From positions 1 to 6,215 of the forward strand of contig JAJYBT010000173.1 of the NCBI GenBank assembly GCA_021778875.1: a stretch of DNA of 6,215 nt. Reading direction: 5' to 3'. This stretch comes from Acidobacteriota bacterium. Its GTDB lineage: Bacteria > Acidobacteriota > Terriglobia > Terriglobales > Acidobacteriaceae. How positions within the stretch are numbered: position 1 is the stretch's first letter; every line of letters begins with the position of its first letter. This document shows positions 1-5,435 of this stretch, piece after piece. The notes beneath the pieces are model-generated. The model worked only from the letters and a program-made list of their open reading frames with translations. It ran no database searches and was not told where the DNA came from. The position numbers and the translations under genes were made by a program.

Positions 1-1
1 A

Positions 2-952
2 ACCACCAAGAAATTCATGGAGAACTTTCGCTACGACGCGCACCCCATGGCAATGCTGGTCAGCACCGTTGCTGCCATGTCGTCGATTTATCCCGAAGCA
101 GGAAACGTGCATGATGCCGCAAATCGCCTGCACCAGATCAAGCGGCTGATCGGCAAAATGCCGACCATTGCCGCCATGTCCTACCGGCACAGCGTTGGCT
201 TTCCTTACGTCTACCCTGACAACGAACTGAACTACACCGAGAATTTCATGAACATGCTGTGGCGTATGGTTGAGCCGAAGTATGCCGCGCATCCGGTGCT
301 GGCCCGCGCCCTGGACATTCTCTTCATTCTGCATGCCGACCATGAGCAGAACTGCAGCACGAGCACGATGCGCGCCGTGGGCAGTTCCCAGGCGGACCCC
401 TATCTCTCGATTGCCGCCGCTGCCGCCGCTCTCTCCGGCCCGCTGCACGGAGGAGCCAACGAGGAAGTCCTCAGAATGCTCGATGAGATTGGCACGAAGG
501 ACAACGTGCCCGGCTACATCAAGAAAGTCAAGGAAGGACACGGCAAGCTCATGGGATTCGGCCATCGCGTCTACAAGAACTATGACCCGCGCGCGAAGAT
601 CATCAAGTGGACGGCGGAACAGGTATTCGAAATCACAGGAAGAAATCCCAAACTCGATATCGCCCTGGAACTGGAAAGGATCGCGCTGCAGGACGAGTAC
701 TTCGTCACGCGGAAGCTGTATCCGAATGTGGATTTCTACTCAGGCATCATCTATCAGGCCATGGGCTTGAAGCCGGAGCTGTTCACCGTGCTCTTCGCCA
801 TTCCGCGCACTGTGGGCTGGCTGGCGCAGTGGCAGGAGATGATCATCGATCCCGAGCAGAAGATTGTGCGTCCACGCCAGATCTACACCGGGCAGCGCAC
901 GCGCAGTCTGGTTCCAATCGAAGAGCGCCACGGGGCAGGTGTATTGAAGTAA
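2..952 (+). CDS. gltA: Citrate synthase, 5' truncated by window edge
   Basis: Citrate synthase condenses acetyl-CoA with oxaloacetate to give citrate and CoA, the entry step of the cytosolic TCA cycle. The frame is open from base 2 to the TAA at 950-952 and gives about 316 residues. The family is about 430 residues long, so roughly the first 110-120, including the true start, lie outside the window; the Met codon at 17 is internal. The three catalytic residues are visible: His in LHGGANE (codon 446-448), His in GFGHRVYKNYDPRA (563-565) and Asp in YPNVDFYSG (731-733). The substrate-loop motif ILHADHEQN and the C-terminal arginine motif RPRQIYTG are also intact. The sequence follows the bacterial GltA type. 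Methylcitrate synthase is the main alternative, but the motifs and C-terminus fit GltA better. The gene converges with tRNA-Arg, whose end is only 18 bases beyond the stop, and no clear hairpin terminator separates them. Confidence 0.96.
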   Translation, partial: TTKKFMENFRYDAHPMAMLVSTVAAMSSIYPEAGNVHDAANRLHQIKRLIGKMPTIAAMSYRHSVGFPYVYPDNELNYTENFMNMLWRMVEPKYAAHPVLARALDILFILHADHEQNCSTSTMRAVGSSQADPYLSIAAAAAALSGPLHGGANEEVLRMLDEIGTKDNVPGYIKKVKEGHGKLMGFGHRVYKNYDPRAKIIKWTAEQVFEITGRNPKLDIALELERIALQDEYFVTRKLYPNVDFYSGIIYQAMGLKPELFTVLFAIPRTVGWLAQWQEMIIDPEQKIVRPRQIYTGQRTRSLVPIEERHGAGVLK

Positions 953-970
953 GGGCGAGGGTTTGCAAGA

Positions 971-1047
971 TGGTGGGCGAGGCGGGGATTGAACCCACAA
1001 CCCCCGGCTTAGAAGGCCGGTGCTCTATCCAATTGAGCTACTCGCCC
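971..1047 (-). tRNA. tRNA-Arg (anticodon TCT)
   Basis: On the minus strand this folds as a complete 77-nt cloverleaf. The acceptor stem is GGGCGAG/CTCGCCC, the D stem GCTC/GAGC, and the anticodon stem CCGGC/GCCGG closes the loop CTTCTAA, giving anticodon TCT, which reads AGA/AGG arginine codons. The T stem is GTGGG/CCCGC with loop TTCAATC. The discriminator is A and the CCA end is encoded (971-973). The gene starts 7 bases after the stop of the upstream minus-strand reading frame (1055-1636). It may therefore be co-transcribed with that gene, use its own TACAAT box at 1057-1062, or both. Confidence 0.97.
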
Positions 1048-1054
1048 ACATTTT

Positions 1055-1636
1055 TCATTGTAGCTTTGATCCCCATGAATCGGGAGGAGCGACGGGGCAA
1101 ACCGTCTCCGCAAAGGCAGCCAGCGCGGCGGAGAGCACGCTGGAGGCAGCGGCAGCATCTGCTCCCGCCGCGGTGAGGTACGCCGTCACGCCATAGAGCA
1201 GATCGTCCAGCCTCTCCGGGCCAGGAATCGCGCTGCGAAGCACAAGATCCACGCGACAGCAGCGCAGCGGAATCGCCCGGATGCGAGTGCAGATGCCTTT
1301 GCACCAATTGGCGGCTTCATCCGGCTCGCGCCATTGCAGGCCCGCGCCGGGCAGCAGGTCAATGTAGCAGGCAATGGCCTGCAGTCGTTCATCACGCGGC
1401 GCGTCCAGTTCATCGGCATCGAATGCATCGACCGGCCAGAGATCGCATTTTACCGTGAACACGGGGCTGGCAGGCGCGTTGAGCGCAACCAGAGCATGGG
1501 CGAGCGCCGGCAACACTGCAACCTCAGGCAACTGACTCGCGCGTTCCGGCGTCAGACGCAAATCCACGAAGCCCAGCCAAAGCGCATCGATAACAGGCGC
1601 TCCCGAGCCTACCTCGACCTCCCAGTCAGCTTCCAT
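1055..1636 (-). CDS. Uncharacterised 193-residue protein coupled to the hydrolase gene
   Basis: I do not recognise a named family. The predicted protein has 193 residues, is acidic and alanine/leucine-rich, with no signal peptide and no clear membrane segment, so it is probably cytosolic. It has seven cysteines, including a WCKGIC stretch (residues 111-116) and a CC pair (126-127) inside RAIPLRCCRVDLV. A second compact motif, ACYIDLLPG, lies at 89-97. The C-terminal third (about 150-180) is alanine-rich and probably helical. The ATG at 1634-1636 lies inside the end of the hydrolase gene (11-base overlap) and has no good ribosome binding site of its own, which suggests translational coupling. 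The stop at 1055-1057 is 7 bases before tRNA-Arg. Coding is supported by the tight packing, absence of a better frame and ordinary protein composition. A functional link to the hydrolase is inferred only from gene order. Confidence 0.8.
   Translation of the reverse strand: MEADWEVEVGSGAPVIDALWLGFVDLRLTPERASQLPEVAVLPALAHALVALNAPASPVFTVKCDLWPVDAFDADELDAPRDERLQAIACYIDLLPGAGLQWREPDEAANWCKGICTRIRAIPLRCCRVDLVLRSAIPGPERLDDLLYGVTAYLTAAGADAAAASSVLSAALAAFAETVCPVAPPDSWGSKLQ
1057..1062 (-). promoter_or_regulatory. Candidate -10 box of tRNA-Arg
   Basis: The minus strand reads GCTACAATG here. The TACAAT hexamer ends 9 bases before the mature 5' end of tRNA-Arg. The same 8-mer GCTACAAT precedes tRNA-His. 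No recognisable -35 hexamer lies 16-18 bases upstream. The box overlaps the last codons of the upstream reading frame (1055-1636), so chance is possible. Confidence 0.45.
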
Positions 1637-2684
1637 TGTTCGGTCCAGCCACTTGCAGCAGGTAGCGCATCACGGTTGCCTCGGCCCAGTGAATCTCGTC
1701 GCCGGGAGCGTTGGCGAGATAAGCACAATGGCCTCCCTGGCCTGTTTCAACCAGCGCGATGTGCGGGTTGGCGACAAGCGTCTCGCGCGTCTCCGGCGTA
1801 AAGCGGATGAAGGGATCGTCGAGAGCGCGCAGGATGAACGTGGGCACGGCGATACGGTTCACAACACGAGCGGCTGCGGCACGGTAATAGTAGTCGTCGG
1901 CATCGCGATAGCCACAGTAGCGGGCGACAATCTTGTCGTCAAACTCGCGCAGGGAGCGCACCGGGCCAATGGCGCGCGCGTCATGGTAGACGGCAGGAAA
2001 CAGCTCCGCCTTGCGGCGAAAGCGCCGCATGAGCCCACGCAGAAAATGCCACTCATAGAGGCGGTTCACCGGCAGGTGCAACGCATCGGAGCCGGCGGCC
2101 AGGTCGATGGCCGGGCACACCGCGGCCACCACGCACAGCGGAGCCCGCCTGCCCCACTCCCCGGCCAGCTTCAGCACCAGGTTGCCGCCCATCGAGTAAC
2201 CCACCAGCGCCACGCGCTGAAGCCCGTGGTGCGCGGCAAAGTGCGCCACCACCGCGCCCACGTCCCCCGAGAGCGAGGAGTTGTAAAGCGTCGGCGTCAG
2301 GTGGTCTGTGCCGCCACAGTTGCGCATGTTCATGCGCACCACGTTGCAACCCGCCGCCCAGGCGCGCGCGGCAATGCCACGGATGTACCGCGAGTCCGAC
2401 GAACCCTCCAGCCCATGCACCAGCACCACCGTGAGCCGCGCGGCGCGCTCCGCTTCAGGCTGCCAGCTGCAGTGGCACATCACACGGCTGCCGTCCGCCG
2501 GGTCCACCACGACTGTCTCCGCCGTGGAGGGCGTCAGAAAGGCGGAACGCGGAAGGAAATTGCCTACAATGGTTTGTGCATGACCGTTGCCCAGTCCGCG
2601 CCGCGGTTCAAAGGCGGCAAACCAGCCCGGCGTCGCCGTTTGGGCAGATCCAACCGCTGTATTTTCATGAATTTCTGGGGTCAC
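1626..2684 (-). CDS. YheT-family alpha/beta hydrolase (putative esterase)
   Basis: This 352-residue protein is an alpha/beta-fold hydrolase of the YheT/ABHD1-3 type, usually annotated as a predicted esterase; the true substrate is not known from sequence. The N-terminal family signature GNGHAQTIVGNFLPR is at residues 32-46. The oxyanion-hole strand LVHGLEGSSDS follows at 88-98. The nucleophile elbow GYSMGG is at 162-167 with Ser164. The acid is Asp289 or Asp290 in RALDDPF, and His319 lies in GGHCAY, completing the triad. No signal peptide is visible, so a cytosolic location is likely. The start is a GTG at 2682-2684. An in-frame stop lies about 11 codons upstream, there is no other start between them, and no strong Shine-Dalgarno sequence is seen. 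It follows tRNA-His by 48 bases on the same strand and overlaps the next gene by 11 bases, so the two proteins are probably made from one mRNA. Confidence 0.93.
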   Translation of the reverse strand: MTPEIHENTAVGSAQTATPGWFAAFEPRRGLGNGHAQTIVGNFLPRSAFLTPSTAETVVVDPADGSRVMCHCSWQPEAERAARLTVVLVHGLEGSSDSRYIRGIAARAWAAGCNVVRMNMRNCGGTDHLTPTLYNSSLSGDVGAVVAHFAAHHGLQRVALVGYSMGGNLVLKLAGEWGRRAPLCVVAAVCPAIDLAAGSDALHLPVNRLYEWHFLRGLMRRFRRKAELFPAVYHDARAIGPVRSLREFDDKIVARYCGYRDADDYYYRAAAARVVNRIAVPTFILRALDDPFIRFTPETRETLVANPHIALVETGQGGHCAYLANAPGDEIHWAEATVMRYLLQVAGPNNGS

Positions 2685-2732
2685 GGAGACTCGGCAACTG
2701 GGGAGGTTGATCTTGTTTCAGTCCGTGCAAGT

Positions 2733-2808
2733 TGGGGCGGCTAGTGGGGATCGAACCCACGACATCCTGAGCCACAGTCAGGCGTTCTGCCGCTGAACTA
2801 TAGCCGCC
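2733..2808 (-). tRNA. tRNA-His (anticodon GTG)
   Basis: The minus strand gives a 76-nt cloverleaf with CCA encoded (2733-2735). The anticodon stem CCTGA/TCAGG closes the loop CTGTGGC, so the anticodon is GTG, reading CAC/CAU histidine codons. The acceptor stem GCGGCTA/TAGCCGC carries the extra G at -1 (complement of 2808), paired to discriminator C73. That is the identity mark recognised by bacterial histidyl-tRNA synthetase and confirms the assignment. The T arm contains GTTCGATC. It heads the minus-strand cluster with the hydrolase and the 193-residue protein, and is divergent from the DUF4112 gene. Confidence 0.97.
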
Positions 2809-2821
2809 ATGTATCCCTTAG

Positions 2822-2827
2822 ATTGTA
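2822..2827 (-). promoter_or_regulatory. Candidate -10 box of tRNA-His
   Basis: The minus strand reads GCTACAATC, placing TACAAT 13 bases before the tRNA 5' end. A partial -35 (TTTCGA at 2845-2850, 17-base spacer) matches TTGACA poorly. If this promoter is used, it overlaps the first codons of the longest possible DUF4112 reading frame (from 2809), which argues for a later DUF4112 start. Confidence 0.55.
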
Positions 2828-2871
2828 GCATCGAAGACAGACGCTCGAAACCCGCCGGAGCGAAACCGCCC

Positions 2872-3411
2872 ATGGCCCGACTGCCTTCCAATGCGACACC
2901 TTCCGCGGCTCAGCAAAGGCCGGACATGAGCCCGGCGCCCGGACGCTGGGCGCGCGGTGCGTGGCTCTTCCGCAACGAGACGCTCCGCAAGCTGGAAGTG
3001 CTCCTGGACGAAGCGTTCAGGATTCCCGGCACGCAGATCCGCTTTGGCATCGACGGCATCATCGGGCTTGTGCCCGGCCTGGGCGACGTGCTGGCGGGGC
3101 TGCTGTCGCTGGTGATTCCGCTGGCCGCATGGATGCGCGGCGTGCCCTATGTGACCCTGGTGCGCATGGCCATCAACCTCGGCATCGGCGTGCTTGTCGG
3201 AACCGTGCCTGTGCTGGGTGATGCGTTCGATATTGCCTGGAAGCCGAACCGCCGCAACTACAACCTGCTGCAACGTCACCTGGGCGAGCCCCGACGACAT
3301 ACATGGCGCGACTGGGCGTTCCTGTGGATGCTGATCACTGCGCTGGCGCTGGTCTTCGCCATCCCCATCGTGCTTGCCGTGTGGCTGCTCATCTGGCTCG
3401 CCGGCCATTGA
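2872..3411 (+). CDS. DUF4112 family membrane protein
   Basis: This is a small protein of the DUF4112 family, of unknown function and probably in the inner membrane. With the 2872 start it has 179 residues. The family core is at window positions about 2983-3270: [30 protein letters not shown], then a second [20 protein letters not shown] block, both repeating a VPGLGD-like motif. Three hydrophobic stretches are visible: around 3055-3135, around 3160-3220, and the C-terminal one around 3318-3405. The start is uncertain. The frame is open with an ATG at 2809 (unlikely, because it covers the tRNA-His promoter region), an ATG at 2872 preceded by GGAG 11 bases away, and an ATG at 2926 preceded by AAAGG 6 bases away, which has the better spacing. 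All three keep the DUF4112 core. It is divergent from tRNA-His and 54 bases ahead of tRNA-Pro. Confidence 0.88.
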   Translation: MARLPSNATPSAAQQRPDMSPAPGRWARGAWLFRNETLRKLEVLLDEAFRIPGTQIRFGIDGIIGLVPGLGDVLAGLLSLVIPLAAWMRGVPYVTLVRMAINLGIGVLVGTVPVLGDAFDIAWKPNRRNYNLLQRHLGEPRRHTWRDWAFLWMLITALALVFAIPIVLAVWLLIWLAGH

Positions 3412-3424
3412 GCCATCGCACGCC

Positions 3425-3452
3425 TTGATGCAAATCCGATCCGCGATACAAT
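3425..3452 (+). promoter_or_regulatory. tRNA-Pro promoter (sigma70-like)
   Basis: A -35 box TTGATG (3425-3430, four of six to TTGACA) is followed by a 16-base spacer and a -10 box TACAAT (3447-3452, five of six to TATAAT). The -10 ends 13 bases before the tRNA 5' end, the same distance as for tRNA-His. This is the most complete promoter in the window. It lies wholly between the DUF4112 stop and the tRNA, so tRNA-Pro is probably transcribed on its own. Confidence 0.75.
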
Positions 3453-3465
3453 CGAAACAGAACGT

Positions 3466-3542
3466 CGGGGCGTAGCGCAGCCTGGTAGCGCATCTGCTTT
3501 GGGAGCAGAGGGTCGGGGGTTCGAATCCCTCCGCCCCGACCA
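3466..3542 (+). tRNA. tRNA-Pro (anticodon TGG)
   Basis: A 77-nt cloverleaf with acceptor stem CGGGGCG/CGCCCCG, anticodon stem TCTGC/GCAGA closing the loop TTTGGGA (anticodon TGG, reading CCA and, by wobble, other proline codons), and T loop TTCGAATC. The C1:G72 pair and discriminator A73 are the usual bacterial proline identity elements. CCA is encoded at 3540-3542. It is the last housekeeping gene before the insertion-sequence region. Confidence 0.97.
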
Positions 3543-3654
3543 GTTCAAGATTCAAGAGTGTAGATTAGATTTCCAACCGCGCCGGACCTTCCGGCATCCG
3601 TGAACTCTCTCGAAAGAGTGGTCCTCGCCCAGCCCTTGGCGCGACTCCCACCCC

Positions 3655-3673
3655 TGACGCAAACTGCGCGTCA
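3655..3673. repeat. Hairpin, 6-bp stem
   Basis: TGACGC (3655-3660) and GCGTCA (3668-3673) form a perfect 6-bp stem with a 7-base loop, extendable by two C:G pairs past one bulged A. No T-run follows on the plus strand, so a rho-independent terminator for tRNA-Pro is not supported. It may be an intergenic palindromic repeat unit or part of a structured IS flank. Confidence 0.5.
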
Positions 3674-3723
3674 AGGACGGGCACCCCATTTGTGAGCCAT
3701 CGAGGATTCATGAAGAGGAAGGT

Positions 3724-3738
3724 TGGGCCACTCGCCCA
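3724..3738. repeat. Hairpin, 5-bp stem
   Basis: TGGGC (3724-3728) and GCCCA (3734-3738) pair perfectly around the 5-base loop CACTC. The role is unknown; it lies about 110 bases beyond the transposase stop. Confidence 0.4.
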
Positions 3739-3850
3739 GAGAAGCTTTCGATCACATTATCCGTCTTGAACGTGCTTTACCCAAGGTCCGTTCGACCGCG
3801 AAGCAATGCCTGCGACCCCAGACCCATTCTAAAAAGAAACTACACTCCGC

Positions 3851-4963
3851 TTATGCTGCCATTGGGTTGATCTGAACTTCGAATCCGAGGTTTTTCAGTC
3901 GGCTGATGAGGCATAGCGCTTGTTTGTGTTTGGCGCGGTTGTCGAAGTAACTTGCGCCGAGATCCTGATAGAGGGTTCCGTATTTGAGCATGTGGTAGGC
4001 GGCGGTGAGGATGGAGGCGGCGACCGCGCAGACGGCTTTCTTGGCTCCGCGGCGAGAGCGCAGGTGCAGGTATTGGGATTGCAGATACACGCCTTTTGTT
4101 CGGCTCAGGTATCCAGCAGTCTCAAAGCGGCTCATGTCGATGCCGATTTCAGAAACGATCACTGTAGCGGAGAGTTCGCCGACGCCGGGGATGGCGCTGA
4201 GCATTTCGATGGCCGCGCGAAAGGGCTCGACGTTATCGCCCACCTCCTTGTCGATCGCGGCGATGGTCGCGTCGAAGGCGTCGATCTGGTCCAGATGCAG
4301 CTTGAGCAGGAAGCGGTGATGCCTGGTTACCCGGCCGTGCAGTGAGGCTTCCAGTTCGCTGGTGGTGGCTTTGATGCTGCGATGAGCCAGCGTCGCCAAG
4401 GCTTGGGGAACGTTCTGGCCGGCGACCAGGGCCTCGATGATGCGGCGTCCGCTGAGGCCCAGGATGTCGGATACCGCCGAATCCAGCTTGATGTTGGCAT
4501 CCTCCAGCGTCTTCTGGATGCGCTGGATGTGGCTGCTGCGTTCGCGCACGATCTGTTTGCGGGTGCGCAGCAGATCGCGCATCTGCTGGGTAGGCTCGTC
4601 GGGCACGAAACTAGCCTTGATCATCCCATGCGCCATCAGATCGGCCAGCCAGGCGGCATCGTTGACATCGGTCTTGCGGCCGGGCACGTTCTTCACATGG
4701 GCCGCGTTGGCCAGGACCAACTCAAACTCGCCATCCGACAAAATATGCCAGACAGGCTTCCAGTAGACGCCGGTCGCTTCCATGGCAATGTGCGTCGCGC
4801 CTTCGCTGGAAAGCCAGCCCGACAAGGCCATCAGTTCCTGGGTGGTGGTCTTGAAGGTCTTGACCGCAGTTGTTATCTTGCCATCCACCATATTACGAGC
4901 GCAGGCAACAACGGAGTCCTTGTGAACATCCAGGCCGGCGCAGTGAGCGTGAAGAACTTCCAT
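3851..4963 (-). CDS. IS110-family transposase with probable internal deletion
   Basis: A 370-residue IS110-family transposase (DEDD recombinase). The N-terminal RuvC-like domain is complete: Asp12 in GLDVHKD, Glu62 in MEATGVYWKP, and Asp99 and Asp102 in GRKTDVNDAAWLADL. A coiled-coil-like helical stretch follows at about 125-160 (LLRTRKQIVRERSSHIQRIQ). The C-terminal Tnp domain starts with the helix-hairpin-helix motif AIPGVGELSATVIVSEIG (257-274) and ends with AAYHMLKYGTLYQDLGASYF (321-340). Close relatives as I remember them are about 400-415 residues. Between GYL (284-286) and SRTKGVYL (from 287) they carry about 40 more residues, including an SAGKRR-type motif with the conserved serine. 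That block is missing in frame near 4105/4106, so the enzyme is probably inactive. The ATG is preceded by AAGGAGGA, a strong ribosome binding site. Confidence 0.93.
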   Translation of the reverse strand: MEVLHAHCAGLDVHKDSVVACARNMVDGKITTAVKTFKTTTQELMALSGWLSSEGATHIAMEATGVYWKPVWHILSDGEFELVLANAAHVKNVPGRKTDVNDAAWLADLMAHGMIKASFVPDEPTQQMRDLLRTRKQIVRERSSHIQRIQKTLEDANIKLDSAVSDILGLSGRRIIEALVAGQNVPQALATLAHRSIKATTSELEASLHGRVTRHHRFLLKLHLDQIDAFDATIAAIDKEVGDNVEPFRAAIEMLSAIPGVGELSATVIVSEIGIDMSRFETAGYLSRTKGVYLQSQYLHLRSRRGAKKAVCAVAASILTAAYHMLKYGTLYQDLGASYFDNRAKHKQALCLISRLKNLGFEVQINPMAA

Positions 4964-4966
4964 GAC

Positions 4967-4974
4967 TCCTCCTT
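4967..4974 (-). promoter_or_regulatory. Strong ribosome binding site of the transposase
   Basis: The minus strand reads AAGGAGGA, with its GGAGG core 4 bases before the transposase ATG. It is a near-perfect anti-16S match, stronger than that of any other gene in the window, and it fixes the start at 4963. Confidence 0.75.
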
Positions 4975-5019
4975 CTGCGCCGCCGGCGTGGAACCCCTAT
5001 CCAAAAGAATCTAAAAAGC

Positions 5020-5160
5020 GTGTTCCGGGGCGAATGAAGCGCCCGTGGCGAAAATCCGGGGTGCTCAAGGGCTCCGGGTCCGACTGACACTCGGGTTCGC
5101 ACGCACCAGGGAACGGCCGACCTCGGTGCCGACGTCGCATGACTAATGTAGTCCAGAGAC
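5020..5160 (-). ncRNA. Possible IS110 bridge RNA region
   Basis: In many IS110 elements the non-coding end upstream of the recombinase is transcribed as a structured bridge RNA that pairs with target and donor DNA. Here the stretch 55-200 bases upstream of the transposase start is GC-rich and contains compact stems on the minus strand: GACTA/TAGTC with a 3-base loop (5153-5141), a long-range GGTGC/GCACC pairing, and GGGCG/CGCCC with a 7-base loop (5044-5028). I cannot identify the target-binding and donor-binding loops. The call rests on position and local pairing only; in the IS1111 subgroup the RNA lies on the other side of the gene. Confidence 0.25.
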
Positions 5161-5423
5161 GAACCCTGTTTCATCCCCCGTGGGTCGGATAGGCCGGTGG
5201 ACGACTAACACAAGGCCTTGCCGGCGACGAGTTGTTCCGCAAGCTGTAAAGTCGGGCCCTTTCACAAAGCATAAACGACCATCTGTGTGGCGGACACCAC
5301 TAGCGAAAAGCGAAACAAGCCCATTCCTTCTGAACGGCGCGTACATCATCCACACCACAAAATCGATGGGACTTCAGCCCGTGAGGGAGTCTCCGGCTTC
5401 GCACGGCCATTTCCACTTCCCGG

Positions 5424-5429
5424 TACAAT
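5424..5429 (+). promoter_or_regulatory. Candidate -10 box of rimO
   Basis: TACAAT ends six bases before the GTG start at 5436. It is identical to the -10 hexamers of the three tRNA genes here. No good -35 hexamer is seen 16-18 bases upstream. Transcription from this box would begin at or next to the start codon. Confidence 0.4.
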
Positions 5430-5435
5430 AAGGAA

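Larger units (their letters stand above)
3543..3850. other. Non-coding spacer between tRNA-Pro and the transposase stop
   Basis: About 310 bases with no credible gene. It starts with a tandem TTCAAGA pair (3544-3557) directly after the tRNA CCA. It then holds three hairpins: ACTCT/AGAGT near 3605-3620, TGACGC/GCGTCA at 3655-3673, and TGGGC/GCCCA at 3724-3738. A 9-mer CTCGCCCAG occurs twice (3624-3632, 3731-3739). The right end of the IS110 element should lie somewhere here, but IS110 elements often lack terminal inverted repeats and I cannot fix the boundary. The region around 3640-3690 resembles short palindromic intergenic repeats that I associate with Acidobacteriota; that is recollection, not a match I could test. 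Confidence 0.6.
3837..5170 (-). mobile_element. IS110-type insertion sequence, ends not determined
   Basis: The transposase gene and its flanks sit between tRNA-Pro and rimO, which otherwise look like ordinary neighbours. IS110 elements usually have about 1.2 kb of gene plus one longer non-coding end (100-300 bases) and no conventional terminal inverted repeats or target duplications. The limits given are therefore only an estimate, taking in the structured stretch upstream of the gene. A 9-base direct repeat TCTAAAAAG brackets the gene (3828-3836 and 5010-5018). It is AT-rich and short enough to be chance, and a boundary there would leave too little room for a guide RNA. Confidence 0.45.
4964..5435. 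other. Non-coding region between transposase and rimO
   Basis: About 470 bases with no gene I can support. Positions 5020-5160 are GC-rich with several small hairpins: GGGCG/CGCCC at 5028-5044 and GACTA/TAGTC at 5141-5153. This is the probable left end of the IS110 element. Positions 5161-5423 hold a perfect palindrome CAAGGCCTTG (5211-5220), a GTGT/ACAC hairpin (5285-5297) and a CCGTG/CACGG pairing (5379-5406). A 71-codon open frame on the minus strand (5143-5358) has no ribosome binding site and a composition unlike a real protein. The last stretch should contain the rimO promoter. Confidence 0.6.

Noticed and set aside
607..1176. Open frame on the plus strand running through the end of gltA and the tRNA-Arg region, with a GEAGIEPTTPG-like peptide
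   Set aside because: This peptide is the well-known spurious translation of a tRNA gene in the antisense direction; the frame overlaps gltA and has no support of its own.
1653..2744. 363-codon open frame on the plus strand opposite the hydrolase
   Set aside because: It is a shadow of the hydrolase gene: rich in H, R, V and A, with no motif, while the minus strand has a full catalytic triad.
2818..3555. 245-codon open frame on the minus strand across DUF4112 and tRNA-Pro
   Set aside because: It begins with the typical antisense tRNA peptide ([10 protein letters not shown]) and then reads the reverse of a recognised DUF4112 gene.
3544..3557. Tandem TTCAAGA pair just after tRNA-Pro, considered as an attachment site
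   Set aside because: Only two 7-base units, no matching copy of the tRNA 3' end elsewhere in the window and no integrase. IS110 elements do not integrate as tRNA-directed islands.
4382..5014. 210-codon open frame on the plus strand opposite the transposase
   Set aside because: It is a shadow of the IS110 gene, which has clear DEDD motifs and a strong ribosome binding site on the other strand.
5143..5358. 71-codon open frame on the minus strand in the spacer before rimO
   Set aside because: No ribosome binding site, no motif, and an arginine-rich composition typical of translated GC-rich non-coding DNA. Kept only as part of the spacer description.
3543..5435. Search for a CRISPR array, toxin-antitoxin pair or defence system around the IS
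   Set aside because: No regularly spaced repeats, no small paired genes and no recognisable effector; the only supported gene is the transposase.
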